64,000 nucleotides of DNA from Prorocentrum cordatum (taxonomy: Eukaryota; Sar; Dinophyceae; Prorocentrales; Prorocentraceae), in NCBI GenBank assembly GCA_963575745.1, contig CAUYUJ010007224.1, positions 378,501-442,500 of the forward strand, in the 5' to 3' direction. The translations under genes and the position numbers were made by a program. Position 1 is the stretch's first letter. Every line of letters starts with the position of its first letter. The notes beneath the pieces are model-generated. The model searched no databases, was not told the origin of the DNA, and saw only the letters and a program-made list of their open reading frames with translations. This document shows positions 51,530 through 62,634 of the stretch, piece after piece.

Positions 51530-54500
51530 TTGCAATGGTCTTCGGCTGCCCTTTCCTGGCTGGTTTGGGGTATTTTTCGGTTGTCCGTCGGTTGTCCGTC
51601 GGTTGCTCTGGTCGCGCATGGCTCCCGGCTGGCCCTCGGTCGCTGGGTCTCTGGTCTGCCTTTTTCCTCGCTGGTTTTGGTTTTTTTTTGGTTGTCCGTC
51701 GGTTGCCGTGGTCGCGCCTGGCCCTCGGCTGGCCCTCGGTCGCTCGGTCTCTCGTATGCCCGTTCCTGGCTGGTTTTGGTTTTTTTTCGGTCGTCCGTCG
51801 GTTGCTGTGGTTGCGCCTTGCCCTCGGCTGGCCCTCGGTCGCTCGGTTTCTCGTTTGCCCCTTCCTGGCTAGTTTTGGTTATTTTTCTGTTGTCCGTCGG
51901 TTGTCCGGCGGTTGCCGTGGTCGCGCCTGGCCCTCGGCTGGCCCTCGGTCGCTCGATTTCTCGTCTGCCCCTTGCTGGCTGGTGTTGGTTACTTTTCGGT
52001 TGTCCGTCGGTTGTCTGTCGGTTGCTGCGGTCGCGCTTGGCCCTCGGTTGGCCCTCTGTCGCTCGGTATCTCGTCTGCCGCGTTTTGGCTGGTTTTGGTT
52101 AATTTTCGGTTATCCGTCGGCGCGGTCGCGCCGAGTCCGAGTCCTCGGCTGGCCCTCGGTCGCGCGGTCTCTCGTTTGTACCCTCCTGGCTAGTTCTGGT
52201 CATTTTTCGATTGTCCGTCGGTTGTCCGTTGGTTGCTGTTGTCGCACTTGGCTCTCTGCTGGCACTCGGTCGCTCGGTCTCTCGTATGCCCGTTCCTGGC
52301 TGGTGTTGTTGTTTTTTTTCGGTTGTCCGTCGGTTGCCGTGGTCGCGCACGGCTCTCGGCTGGCCCTGGTCGCTCGGTTTCTCGTTTGCCCCTTCCTGGC
52401 TGGTTTTGGTTATTTTTCGGTGTTCCGTCGGCTGCCAGTCGGTTGCTATGGTTGCGCCTGGCCCTCAGCTGGCCCTCGGTCGCTCGGTCTCTCGTCTGCC
52501 CCCTCTTGGCAGGTTTTGGTTATTTGTCGGTTGTCCGTCGGCTGTCCGTCAGCTGCTGTGGTTGCGCCTGGCCCTCGGCTGGCCCTCGGTCGCTCGGTCT
52601 CTCGTCTGCCCCTTCTTCGCTGGTGTTGGTTATTTTTTCGGTTGTCCGTCGGTTGTCCGTCGGTTGCTGTGTGCGCGGCTGGATGTCGGCAGGCCCACGG
52701 TCGATCTGTCTCTCGTCTGCCCTTGTCTGGCTGGATTTGGGTTATTTTTCGGTTGTGCGTCGGTTGTCCAGCGGTTGCCGTGGTCGCGCCTGGCCCTCAG
52801 CTGGCTCTCGGTCGCTCGGTTTCTCGTCTGCCTCTCCCAGGCTGGTTTTGGTTTTTGTTTCGGTTGTCCGTCGGTTGTCCGTCGGTCGCTGTGGTCGCGC
52901 GTGGTCCTCGGCTGGCCCTCGGTCGCTCGGTGTCTCGTCTGCCCCTTCCTTGCTGTGTTTGGTTATTTTTCAGTTGTCCGTCGGTTGCTGTGGTCGTGCC
53001 TGGCCCTCGTCTGGCCCTCGGTAGCTCGGTCTCTCGTCTGCCCCCTCTTGGCTGGCTTTGGGTATGTTTTGGTTGTCCGTCGGTCGTCCGTCGGTGTTTG
53101 TGGTCTCGCCTGGCCCTCGGCTGGCCCGCGGTCGCTCGGTCTCTCGTCTGCTCCTTTCTGGTTGGTTTTGGTTATTTTTCGGTTGTCCGTCGGTTGTCCG
53201 TCGGTTGCTGTGGTCGCGCCTGGCCCTCGGTTGGCCGGTCGCTCGGTCTCTCGTCTGCCCCTCCCTGGCTGTTTTTGGTAATTTTTCGGTTATCCGTCGG
53301 TTGTCCTTCGGTTGCTGTGGTCGCGCCTGGCCCTCGGCTGGCCCTCGGTCGCTCGGTGTCTGCTGGTCTGCCCCTTCCTGGCTGGTTTTGGTTATTTTTC
53401 GGTTGTCCGTCGGTTGTCCGTCGGTTGCTGTGGTCGCGCCTGGCCCTCGGCTGGCCCACGGTCGCTCGGTTTCTCGTTTGCCCCTTCCTGGCTAGTTTTG
53501 GTTATTTTTCTGTTGTCCGTCGGTTGTCCGGCGGTTGCCGTGGTCGCGCCTGGCCCTCGGCTGGCCCTCGGTCGCTCGATTTCTCGTCTGCCCCTTGCTG
53601 GCTGGTGTTGGTTACTTTTCGGTTGTCCGTCGGTTGTCTGTCGGTTGCTGCGGTCGCGCTTGGCCCTCGGTTGGCCCTCTGTCGCTCGGTATCTCGTCTG
53701 CCGCGTTTTGGCTGGTTTTGGTTATTTTTCGGTTATCCGTCGGTTGTCCTTCGGTTGCTGTGGTCGCGCCTGGCCCTCGGCTGGCCCTCGGTCGCTCGGT
53801 GTCTGCTGGTCTGCCCCTTCCTGGCTGGTTTTGGTTATTTTTCGGTTGTCCGTCGGTTGTCCGTCGGTTGCTGTGGTCGCGCCTGGCCCTCGGCTGGCCC
53901 ACGGTCGCTCGGTTTCTCGTTTGCCCCTTCCTGGCTAGTTTTGGTTATTTTTCTGTTGTCCGTCGGTTGTCCGGCGGTTGCCGTGGTCGCGCCTGGCCCT
54001 CGGCTGGCCCTCGGTCGCTCGATTTCTCGTCTGCCCCTTGCTGGCTGGTGTTGGTTACTTTTCGGTTGTCCGTCGGTTGTCTGTCGGTTGCTGCGGTCGC
54101 GCTTGGCCCTCGGTTGGCCCTCTGTCGCTCGGTATCTCGTCTGCCGCGTTTTGGCTGGTTTTGGTTAATTTTCGGTTATCCGTCGGCGCGGTCGCGCCGA
54201 GTCCGAGTCCTCGGCTGGCCCTCGGTCGCGCGGTCTCTCGTTTGTACCCTCCTGGCTGGTTCTGGTCATTTTTCGATTGTCCGTCGGTTGTCCGTTGGTT
54301 GCTGTTGTCGCACTTGGCTCTCTGCTGGCACTCGGTCGCTCGGTCTCTCGTCTGCCCCATTCCTGGCTGGTTTTGGTTGTTTCTCGGTTGTCCGTCGGTT
54401 GTCCGTCGGTTGCTGTGGTCGCGCTTGGCCCTCGGCTGGCCTTCGGTCGTTCGGTTTCTCGTCTGCCCCTTGCTGGCTGGTGTTGGTTACTTTTCGGTTG

Positions 54501-54875
54501 TCCGTCGGGTTGTCCGTCGGTTCCTGCGGTCGCGCTTGGCCATCGGTCTCTCGTCTGTCCCTTCCTGACAGGTTTTGTTATTTTTCGGTTGTCCGTCGAT
54601 TGTCCGGCGGTTGCTATGGTCGCGCCTGGTCCTCGGCTGGCCCTCGGTCGCTCGGTGTCTCGTCTGCCCCTTCCTGGCTGGTGTTGGCGATTTTTCGGTT
54701 GTGCGTCGGTTGTCCGTCGGTTGCTGTGGTCGCGCCTGGCCCTCGGCTGGCCCACGGTCGCTTGGTTTCTCGTCTGCCCGATTCCTGGCTGGTTATGTTT
54801 TTTTGTTTTCCGGTTGTCCGTCGGTTGATGTGGCCCCTCGGCTGGCCCTCGGTCGCTCGGTCTCTCGTCTGCCGA
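51530..54875 (+). repeat. ~110-bp satellite, about 30 units, with higher-order duplications
   Basis: Unit: ATTTTTCGGTTGTCCGTCGG, GTTGCTGTGGTCGCGCC, TGGCCCTCGGCTGGCCCTCG, GTCGCTCGGTCTCTCGTCTG, CCCCTTCCTGGCTGGTTTTG. Typical spacing is 107-113 bp. Higher-order copies: 53281-53723 and 53724-54166 (443 bp each), and 51868-52290 repeated at 53934-54356 (offset 2,066 bp). The units contain almost no stop codons on +, so all three frames stay open for long stretches; this is a property of the repeat, not evidence of a protein. Confidence 0.95.
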
Positions 54876-55203
54876 GATACCGAGCGACTGAGGGCCAGCC
54901 GAGGGGCCAGTCACGACCAGAGCAACCGACGGACAACCAAAAACCATTAAAATCAGCCAGGGATGGGGCAGCCGATGGGCCGAGCGACCGAGGGCCAGCC
55001 GAGGGTCCAGGCGCGATCAGAGCAATCGATGGACAACCGATGGACGACCCAAAATAACCAACAGCAGCCAGGGGAGAGGCAGCCGAGGGGCTGAGCGACC
55101 GAGGGCCAGCCGAGGGCCAGGCGCGACCACAGATAACCGACGGACAACCGAAATTTATCAAAACCAGCGAGGGAAGGGGCGGCCGATGGGGCTGAGCGAC
55201 CTT
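54876..55203 (-). repeat. Inverted block of the same satellite
   Basis: About three units in reverse orientation (CCGAGCGAC.GAGGGCCAGCC, CGACGGACAACC). The orientation switches at about 54875 in CGTCTGCCGAGATACCGAGC. Confidence 0.95.
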
Positions 55204-55264
55204 GGGCTGTTGTGCGCCGCTAAGAGGGAGCCCAGAAATCGTAATACACTTCTTGTAATTATCG

Positions 55265-55535
55265 CGGGTGTTTTCTTGGGGCGGCCCCAAACCCAATCTA
55301 CTTCCCCCGCCTTCCTACTTCATGGTTCTACCTACTTCTTCCGACAGGCCCATCGGTCGTTGGAAGTACGTATTGATGGATTTCCAGATCCCAATCTACT
55401 TTAGCCGCCTTCCTACTTCAAGAGTCGAGTGGTTTTCCCTCCTTCCCTCCTCTTCAGGACGCGGGCGGAAACCCAATGTACTTCCAACGCCTTCCTACTT
55501 CATGGTTCTACCTACTTCTTTCGACCGATGAGTAT
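55265..55535. repeat. Dispersed repeat, two to three tandem copies
   Basis: CGCCTTCCTACTTCATGGTT and CTACCTACTTCTTCCGAC occur twice. GGTCGTTGGAAGTACGTATT links it to copies near 31919 and 51188. Confidence 0.75.
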
Positions 55536-56290
55536 CCAGATCCCCACCATCTCAGCACTCCAGTTGGGGATCTACCCCTCGTGAAACCCGAGGGAAGCAG
55601 CCCACATCCCCAGCTAGGGGGGTAAGCCGGCCGGTGGGGCCCCAGCCACGCCTATGGGGATAGAGGTCGGTCAAGCGATGTTCAGTTTTGGCGCCGCAGG
55701 GGCCATCGCAGGGCCCCAGGGCCGTCACAAAACAATTCTGGATGAAAAGCCCCCGCCCTGGGTCAGGCGATCGCAAACATGGATCAAGGGGGCGTGGATT
55801 AGCGACGGCTCCCGCTTCCATGGGAAATCGCGGATGTCCGCCACCGAACCAGGCGGCACTGGCCGCATTTTGGGGAGGGCACCTCCCCCGATCCATGGAT
55901 TAGGCGACCGCGCGCCAAATCCATGGATCGCCAATCCATGTTTGCGCGCCACCGACTGGGGACACGGGAGAGGGCCGGGATGTCTGGGGACTGCTTGCTA
56001 AGTGGAGCGTTACAGAAAGGGCTTCGCCTTCGAGGATCGAAGGGGTTAGCATCTCCTCCTTGGCGGAACGCCGAGGAAGGTCGGCGGAGGGCAGCATAAT
56101 CAAAACGAAGCCGGCTCCGCCGGCGGAAGCTGGCGGCAGCTGGCGGCAGGGTGGCGGAAGCCAGCGGAAGTAGCAGATGCACCCCCAAGTGATGGAAACG
56201 TTTTCCCAACAATCTTGAGGTGTTGGGTCCTCGTTTTGAAGAGACAGCGCCCCGCGTTTTTTCTCCTTTTCCTCCTCTTCCTCCTCCCTT
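55536..56290. other. Gene-free stretch
   Basis: No supported gene. An inverted pair ATCCATGGATTAGGCGACCG / CCATGGATCGCCAATCCATG at about 55891-55940, and GGCGGAAGCTGGCGGCAGC repeats at about 56122-56170. Confidence 0.45.
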
Positions 56291-56299
56291 TCCTCCATT

Positions 56300-57790
56300 T
56301 CGGCGCACCTAGCACAGCGATTCGTGGCTCCACAGGGAGCTCCACCGAAGGCCCTAGTGGCTGTGACCACATGCATTCCCGCCATCACCAATTTCGGCGC
56401 ACCCCTCATACGCTTCGTGGCCCTACAGGGAGCTCCAACGAAGGCCCCAGTGGCTGTGACCACGCGCGTCCCCGCCACCCATTTCGGGACACCCCTCGCA
56501 TGCTTCGTGGCACCATTATTAGGGAGCTTCACCGAAGTCCCCAGTGGCTGCGACCACACGCGTCCCCGCCACCCATTTCGGCACACCCCTCGCGTGCTTC
56601 GTAGCACCATTCTTAGGGAGCTTCACTGTGGCCTTCGGTGACACCGAAGGCCACAGTGGCTGTGACCACACGCGCTCCCGCCACCCATGTCGGCACACCC
56701 CTCACACGCTTCGTGGCCCCATGCGGAGGTCCAACGAAGGCCCCAGTGGCTGTGACCACATGCGTTCTTGTCCCACATTTCGACACACTCTTAGTTGTTC
56801 TTCAATACATTTCTTTGTTGTTATCAACTTTTCGTGTTGCGGTTGACCAACCAATAAAAAAGGCAACCCGAAACAGAGCAAACGCGACACCGGCTGGGCC
56901 CAAAGCGAGCGAAAAGCAGCAATCCAACACAGAGAAATATGACAACCCAAAGCAGAACAGAATTGACAGAAACGGGAAACATAACAACAACGGCAGTCAA
57001 AAAGAAAACGGATCGCAAGACGAACTGAAAACGGCAAGACGGCTATCCCAAAACCGAGAAAGCACGGCTCCCCAAACAGAAAACATCTCGACCTTGAAAA
57101 CGGATACAAAAAACGCCCTTTGCGTTTTTAAGAACGTTTGCAGCACACCCCTCACACGTTTCGTGGCCCCATGGGGAGCTTCACCGAAGGCCCCAGTGGC
57201 TGCGACCACATGCGTCCCCGCCACCCATTTCGGCACACCCCTCGCATGCTTCGTGGTCCCAATGGAGCTCCACCGAAGACCCAGTGACTGTGACCACATG
57301 CGTCCCCGCCACCCATGTCGGCACACCCCTCACGCGCTCTGTGGCCCCGTAGGGAGCTCCACCGAAGGCCCCAGTAGCTGTTACCACATGCGTCCCCGCA
57401 ACCCATGTCGACACATTCCTCACACGTTTCGTGGTTTCATAGGGAGCTCCACCGAAAGCTGGAAGCCACAGTGGCTGTGACCACATGCGCCCCCGCTATT
57501 CATTTCGGCACACCCTTCACACGATTCGGGGCCCCGTAGGGAGCTCCACAGAAGGCCCCAATGGCTGCGACCACATGCGTTTCGGCACACCCCTCACGCG
57601 TTTCGTGGCCCCATAGGGGGCGCCACCCAAGGCCCCAGTGGCTGTGACCACATACGTCCCCGCCACCCATGTCGGCACACCCCTCACATGTTTAGTGGCC
57701 CCATTGGGAGTTCCACCGAAGGCCCCAGTGGATGTGACCACATGCGTCCCCGCCACCCATTTCACACGCTTCGTGGCCCCATAGGACACG
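56300..57790. repeat. 89-94-bp satellite with AT-rich interruption
   Basis: Unit: GGGAGCTCCACCGAAGGCCC, CAGTGGCTGTGACCACATGC, GTCCCCGCCACCCATTTCGG, CACACCCCTCACACGCTTCG, TGGCCCCATA. Early spacing is 94 bp (56340, 56434, 56528, 56622), later units are 89-90 bp. Interrupted at about 56786-57146. Confidence 0.95.
56786..57146. mobile_element. AT-rich insert within the 94-bp satellite
   Basis: About 360 bp of A-rich sequence, unlike the GC-rich satellite around it; the satellite resumes at its CACAC block after the insert. No ORF, TIR or poly-A tail identified. Could be an insertion of a short element or a retained unique segment. Confidence 0.45.
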
Positions 57791-58560
57791 TCTTGGACAG
57801 GGTTCTTTCTGGGCCACTCGCGGGCCGCTTGGGAATTGTCCGAGGCCAGAGGAGGAGCAACTGCATTCGGGTCCGGTATCGGGGTATATCGCTTCAGAGC
57901 GTGCCAGAACTCCTCTCAGAGCGGTTTGGAGCGCTCTGGGAAAGTCGTGGCGCTTTGTACCCAGACCCCCGGCGTCATGATTTTTCTTAACGTCGACACC
58001 TGGAGGTCTCGACCCACTCCCCGGAGCAGATTTTTCATCCTGAGTCGTTGTTTGACGGTCCCGAGGCCTGGCGCGGGCCCTTGGAGGTCGAAACTAGCGA
58101 AAGACCTCCCGTCGTCATTTTTTCATGACTCGAGGGGCTTTGGGCATGCACACTCCTCAGAACCTCGGGATCTCGGAGGTCCCCGATGTGTCCCGGTGCT
58201 GTGTTGTCCCGGTCCTGGTTTGTCGTGGCAGGATGGGCGGGGGGCGAAGAGCGCGCGCCCGCCAGTACTACGTCGAGTGCCCGCTTCAGAACAACTCGGC
58301 GACCGGAGACATGCTTCTGTTCGGATGCAACTCCTGGGAGGTCAATTCCTGATGTTGCCCTGGTCCGACATGCGGCTAAATTCGGTTTCATCCCGTCTGA
58401 TCCCGTTTAGTACCGCTTATTCCCGTTCAATCTGGCCTAATCCCGTTGAGTCCGCGGCCTGATCCGGCGTAGCAGCCCACTGATGGGTCTCAATTCTCCT
58501 TGATCCTTCCGACGGTGACCTCCCAGTAGTTGCCTCCTAATTTCTGCCACCCACCACACC
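57791..58560. other. Gene-free stretch with ATCCCGTT decamers
   Basis: 58365-58460 carries a degenerate 10-11-bp repeat (CATCCCGTCTGATCCCGTTT, TTATTCCCGTTCAATCTGGC). 57990-58030 is the inverse of 36640-36740. No supported gene. Confidence 0.5.
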
Positions 58561-58981
58561 CCATGGAATGACCAGGGGGCGGAGGGAGGAAACGGACGAG
58601 GATCCGGGCACAACAGAGCACCACAACCGTTTGAGTGGCTGTTTCTGGAGGTCCCCGCAGGGGAGAGCCCACCGACCTCGACACGAGCACTTTTGCTGTG
58701 GTTGTGGTCGATTTGGCCGTCTGGGACGCCCACATCGACCACGACCAGTGCCTGAGCTGGTTCTGGTGTTCCAACGACTGTTGGCCCTTGCAAAACATCC
58801 CCCAGGGTGCGTCCTCGATGTGGTTGTGGTCGCTTGCTGTCCCCGCAGCAGGATGAGAAGTGGGGCCCTCCTGCTCCTTATTCTTCATCCTCGCTCCGTC
58901 TCCTCCTCCAGCTCCCCCTACTCCCCCGCCTCCCCCTTCTCTTCCCTCCTCCCCTTCATCCGTCCCTCATTCCCCGAGCAT

Positions 58982-59133
58982 TTTCTTTGGGTGGAGGGCA
59001 AACAGTAAAATCTGAAATGCCGTTCCAATTGGTTTTCAAGGCTTGAATCTGCAAAGGTGAATCACAAGACGGATTGATTTTCGAGGTGCAAGCGCCCATA
59101 TGGATTTCGCCCTGAGCCCTCCACCCTAAGAAA
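58982..59133. mobile_element. MITE-like element, TIR TTTCTTTGGGTGGAGGGC, copy 1
   Basis: 152 bp; left TTTTCTTTGGGTGGAGGGC, right GAGCCCTCCACCCTAAGAAA. The interior matches copy 2 (GGTGAATCACAAGACGGATT, then GATTTTCGAGGTGC). Both copies follow CCGAGCA. Confidence 0.85.
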
Positions 59134-59494
59134 TATCCAGATTCCTCACTTCATCGCTGCCCTCCTCCGCCGCCGCCTCCTCTTCCTCCTCCTTCTCCTC
59201 CCGGAGCTCCGCCGTCGTGCTCCTTTGTTTTGCAGCGTGGATCCCGGGAGTGCTGGAGACCGACCACGTCCCTGGGATTGGATCTTCATCCCGAGTCGGC
59301 CCAGTGACGATTGTTTGACAACCCCAGCGCCAGCCGAGGACCCTCATGGGCCAAGGTCAGCGAATGGGCGACAGCGTTTTCCCCGACCAACCCGTCGTGT
59401 TGGGTCCTCGGTTTGAGGAGAGCGCCCCGCGTCACCTCATCTCACCGAACCTCCCACGTCCCTTCTCCCATCCGTGCCTCTGCCCTCCGCATGC

Positions 59495-60160
59495 CCTGTT
59501 CGGTACACCCCTCACACACTTCGTGACCGATAGGGAGTTCGAACTAAGCCCCCAGAGGGGGGTACCACATGCGGTGGCCCAGCAAGTTCGGTACATCCCG
59601 CACACTTTTCATGGCCCCATCGGGAGCTTCAACCAAGGCCCCATGTGGGGGGGGGCGCACGCGGTCCCCCAGCCTATTGCGGCACAGCCCTCGCACGTTC
59701 CGTGGCTCCATCGGGAGCTCCAACTAAAGCCCCACATGGGGGGGGACCACATGCGGTCTCCCAGCCCACTTCGGCACACTGCTCGCACGCTTCGGGGCTT
59801 CATACAAAGAGCTTCAATTAAGGCCCCGTGGAAGGGGGGGTACCGCATGAGTTCTCCCCGCGCATTTCGGCACACCCCTCACGAGGATCGTGGCCCCTCA
59901 AGGGGGCTCACGCGTCGCCCCGCCCATTTCGACACCCCTCACGAGGATCGTGGCCCCATGGGGAGCTCCACCGAAGGCATCGTTGCCAGGGTTCGTGCGC
60001 GTTCCCCCGCCCATTTCGGCGCACCCCTCACGAGAACCGTGGCCCTAAGGGAGCTCTACTGAAGACCCCAGGTCCACATGCCTCCCTGCGCTTCGGCACT
60101 CACGAGGATCGTGGCCCCAAAGAGAGCTCCACCGAAAGCCCCAGTGACAGGGTTCGCACG
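59495..60160. repeat. Diverged copies of the 94-bp satellite
   Basis: GGGAGCT..AAC.AAGGCCC, CACACCCCTCACGAGGATCG and TTCGGCACA.CCCTC blocks at 80-95-bp spacing, more diverged than at 56.3-57.8 kb, with extra G runs (GGGGGGGG at about 59648 and 59738). Confidence 0.8.
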
Positions 60161-60366
60161 GCACCGCCTTCGCCTGGACAAGCGTCCCAATTCGTTATTT
60201 TGCTCGTCCCCATCCTTCTGCTCGCTTGGCTGGCGGCACTCGCGGCTGCATACGGTCGGGCCTGAAGCCAGGATAAATCATTGTTTCACGACGCGAGGAG
60301 GTCCGAGTCTTTTCCACCTCACCTGTCTCCACTTTCCCCCCGGCATCTAGGATCTAGGAGAACGGA

Positions 60367-60786
60367 GCGGAGGAGGAGGAGGAGGAGGAGGAGGAGGAGG
60401 AGGAGGAGGAACATGAGGAGGAGGAGGAGGAGGAGGAGGAGGAGGAGGAGGAGGAGGGAGGAACGAGGAGGAAAACGAGGAGGAAAGAGGAGGAGGAGGA
60501 GGAGGGGCAGGAAGAGGAGGAGGTGAAGGAGGGGGAGGGGCGGGATGGGAGGAGGAGGAGGAGGAGGAGGAGAAGGAGGAGGAGGAGGAGGACTTAGGAG
60601 GAGGAGGAGGAGGAGGAGGAGGAGGGAGGAGGTGAGGAGGAAGGGGAGGTGGAGGGGGGGGGCGGGAGGGGGGAGGAGGAGGAGGAGGAGGAGGAGGGAG
60701 GAGGAGAGGAGGAGGAGGAGGAGGAGGAGAGGAGGAGGCGGAGGAGGAGAAGGAGGAGGAGGGAGGAGGAGGAGGAGGAGGGGAAG
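60367..60786 (+). repeat. (GGA)n purine tract
   Basis: About 420 bp of GGA/GAG triplets with AACGAGG and GGGGCGGGA interruptions. Confidence 0.95.
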
Positions 60787-60950
60787 AATGGGGGTGATGA
60801 GGGAGGCCACGGCGGCAGCGCGTGTGCAGGTCCGGCCCACTCCCTGCCTCTCCTGCCGTTCCTGCCCAATGTTGCCGCGCCCACGGCATCCTCATCCCCT
60901 CTCGCCCTCCCTGCCACTGGTGACGAGCGACCACCACTACCATAGGCAGG

Positions 60951-61124
60951 AGATGGAGGAGGAGGAGGAGGAGGAGGAGGAGGAGGAGGACGAGGAGGAG
61001 GAGGAGGAGGGAGGAGGGAGGAGGGAGGGGGAGGAGGAGGAGGAGGAGGAGGAGGAGGAGGAGGAGGAGGAGGAGGAGGAGGAGGAGGAGGAGGAGGATG
61101 AGGAGGAGGAGGAGGAGGAGGAGA
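60951..61124 (+). repeat. (GGA)n purine tract
   Basis: About 175 bp, nearly uninterrupted. Confidence 0.95.
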
Positions 61125-61246
61125 AGGACCTCCCCATGTGTCCCTACTCCCCTGTCTTACCTATGGCAGTGGTGGTGGAAAATCGGCCCATCAACTGGAC
61201 CCTCGCTCGAAAAAGGAAGAGTTGTGCAAACATGAACTTTCGTTGG

Positions 61247-61378
61247 CCCGTGCGGATTTCTTGGATCTGCGCTGAGCCCACCTCTGTGGCGCGCTCTGTG
61301 TCGCGCGAGGAGCGGCGCCAGGCGGGTTCGGCGCAGTTTCAGGAACTCCGCGCGGACCTCCGACAGTTGATGTGTATG
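61247..61378. repeat. Foldback element, copy 3 of 3
   Basis: GTGCGGATTTCTTGGATCTG at the left; GGGTTCGGCGCAGTTTCAGG and CTCCGCGCGGACCTCCGA at the right; inner GGCGCGCTCTGTGTCGCGC. Aligns with 34757-34905 and 39305-39425. Confidence 0.55.
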
Positions 61379-61462
61379 CTGCATGCTGTTTGCTATTCTT
61401 CTACTCGCCTTGCCTCGTACCCCTCTGTCCCGTCCTATCGCGTCTGTCCCTTCTCCGAGCAT

Positions 61463-61615
61463 TTTCTTTGGGTGGAGGGCAAATGGTGTAATCTGAAATG
61501 CCGTTTCGATTGATTTTCGAGGCCCGAAGCCGCAAAAGGTGAATCACAAGACGGATTGATTTTCGAGGTGCAGAAGCCCATATGGATTTCACCCCGAGCC
61601 CTCCACCCGAAGAAA
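61463..61615. mobile_element. MITE-like element, TIR TTTCTTTGGGTGGAGGGC, copy 2
   Basis: 153 bp; right end GAGCCCTCCACCCGAAGAAA. Same length as copy 1 to within a base, with about 20 differences. Confidence 0.85.
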
Positions 61616-61814
61616 GCGCTCCGCTTCTCGCCCCCCGCAGCCAACAGACGCTTAACGTAACGCCCACTTCGGGCTCAGGAGAGGGGCCCTTCCTTTCGGG
61701 CCGCTCCTCAGATCCGGGTCGCGGGGGGCCTCTTCGAGGCAGGGGCTCGCCGTGGCAAGGAGAGGCCCTTCGCTCCTCCCGCCAGCGGCCCCCATGGTGG
61801 CACCATTGATCAGA

Positions 61815-62036
61815 GCCCCGAATCATCAGGGGTAACTCGGGTCAGGGCTTACTCGGGTTCCTTTTTCGGGAATCCGAACCCGACTTACCCTGGACCCGAG
61901 TTACAAAGGATAATTCGGGCGTCCAGAGCCCACATCATCAGGGGTAACTCGGGTCAGGGCCAACTCGGGTTCCTTTTTCGGGAATCCAAACCCGAGTTAC
62001 CCCGGACCCGAGTTGCCCCCGGATAACTCGGGCGCC
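61815..62036. repeat. Two tandem ~112-bp units with internal hairpins
   Basis: Both units contain ATCATCAGGGGTAACTCGGG, TCAGGGC..ACTCGGGTTCC, TTTTTCGGGAATCC and GGACCCGAGTT, so ACTCGGGT and ACCCGAGT blocks can pair within each. Confidence 0.85.
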
Positions 62037-62258
62037 CAAATTGACTTGGTGGTCCCCAAACGTGGTGGTGAGAACACCCGGTGGTGAGTTTTGGGCGATT
62101 TGGGTAATGGTTTTCGAGCGCTGGCTGGCCCAGGAAACGCAAAACCTCGTGGCGACCGCGTGTCCCCAAACCTGGTGTTGACCCAGAATTATTTTTTGGG
62201 GGAATCAGGGTCACCACCGGGTGTCTCACCACCTGGTTTGGAGACCACCAATTGACTG
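62037..62258. mobile_element. MITE-like element with ~48-bp terminal inverted repeats
   Basis: The left arm (TTGACTTGGTGGTCCCCAAA, GTGGTGGTGAGAACACCCGG, TGGTGA) is the inverse of the right arm (TCACCACCGGGTGTCTCACC, ACCTGGTTTGGAGACCACCA, ATTGACTG). About 220 bp in all, no ORF. Confidence 0.8.
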
Positions 62259-62529
62259 TACCCTGTCATCCTCTCCCTTAGTCCCCTCGCGCCTTCTGTG
62301 CACCCCTCGGTCCGCTGCCCTGCCCCTGCCCCCGCCGTCGGCAGAGGCGCCGCGCGAGATGCGCGCTGCGGCCGCGTGTCGCCGCGGGGGTCGGGCCGGC
62401 CCCTGGCCCGCAGGAAGGGGGGAGGGGAAGAGGGGGGACGAGGCGTGGAGGCCCGAGGGACGGGGAGGCCGGGGAGGGGAAGGGAAAGAGCTGCCTCAGG
62501 TGGGCATGTTTTGCTTATCTCTTTTTCAA

Positions 62530-62634
62530 GCAAGAGGAGGAGGAGGAGGAGGAGGAGGAGGAGGAGGAGGAGGAGGAGGAGGAGGAGGAGGAGGAGGAGG
62601 AGGAGGAGGGGGAGGAGGAGGAGAAGGAGCGGAA
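62530..62634 (+). repeat. (GGA)n purine tract
   Basis: About 100 bp, directly after TTTTTCAAGCAA. Confidence 0.95.

Noticed and set aside
51499-54950. Long + strand ORFs (up to 889 codons) rich in Arg, Leu, Ser and Pro
   Set aside because: They come from a stop-poor ~110-bp satellite read in rotating frames; the same peptide appears in all three frames.
58635-58856. Small Trp/Val-rich ORF
   Set aside because: Low-complexity GTGGTTGTGG repeats generate it; no splice context or homology-like pattern.
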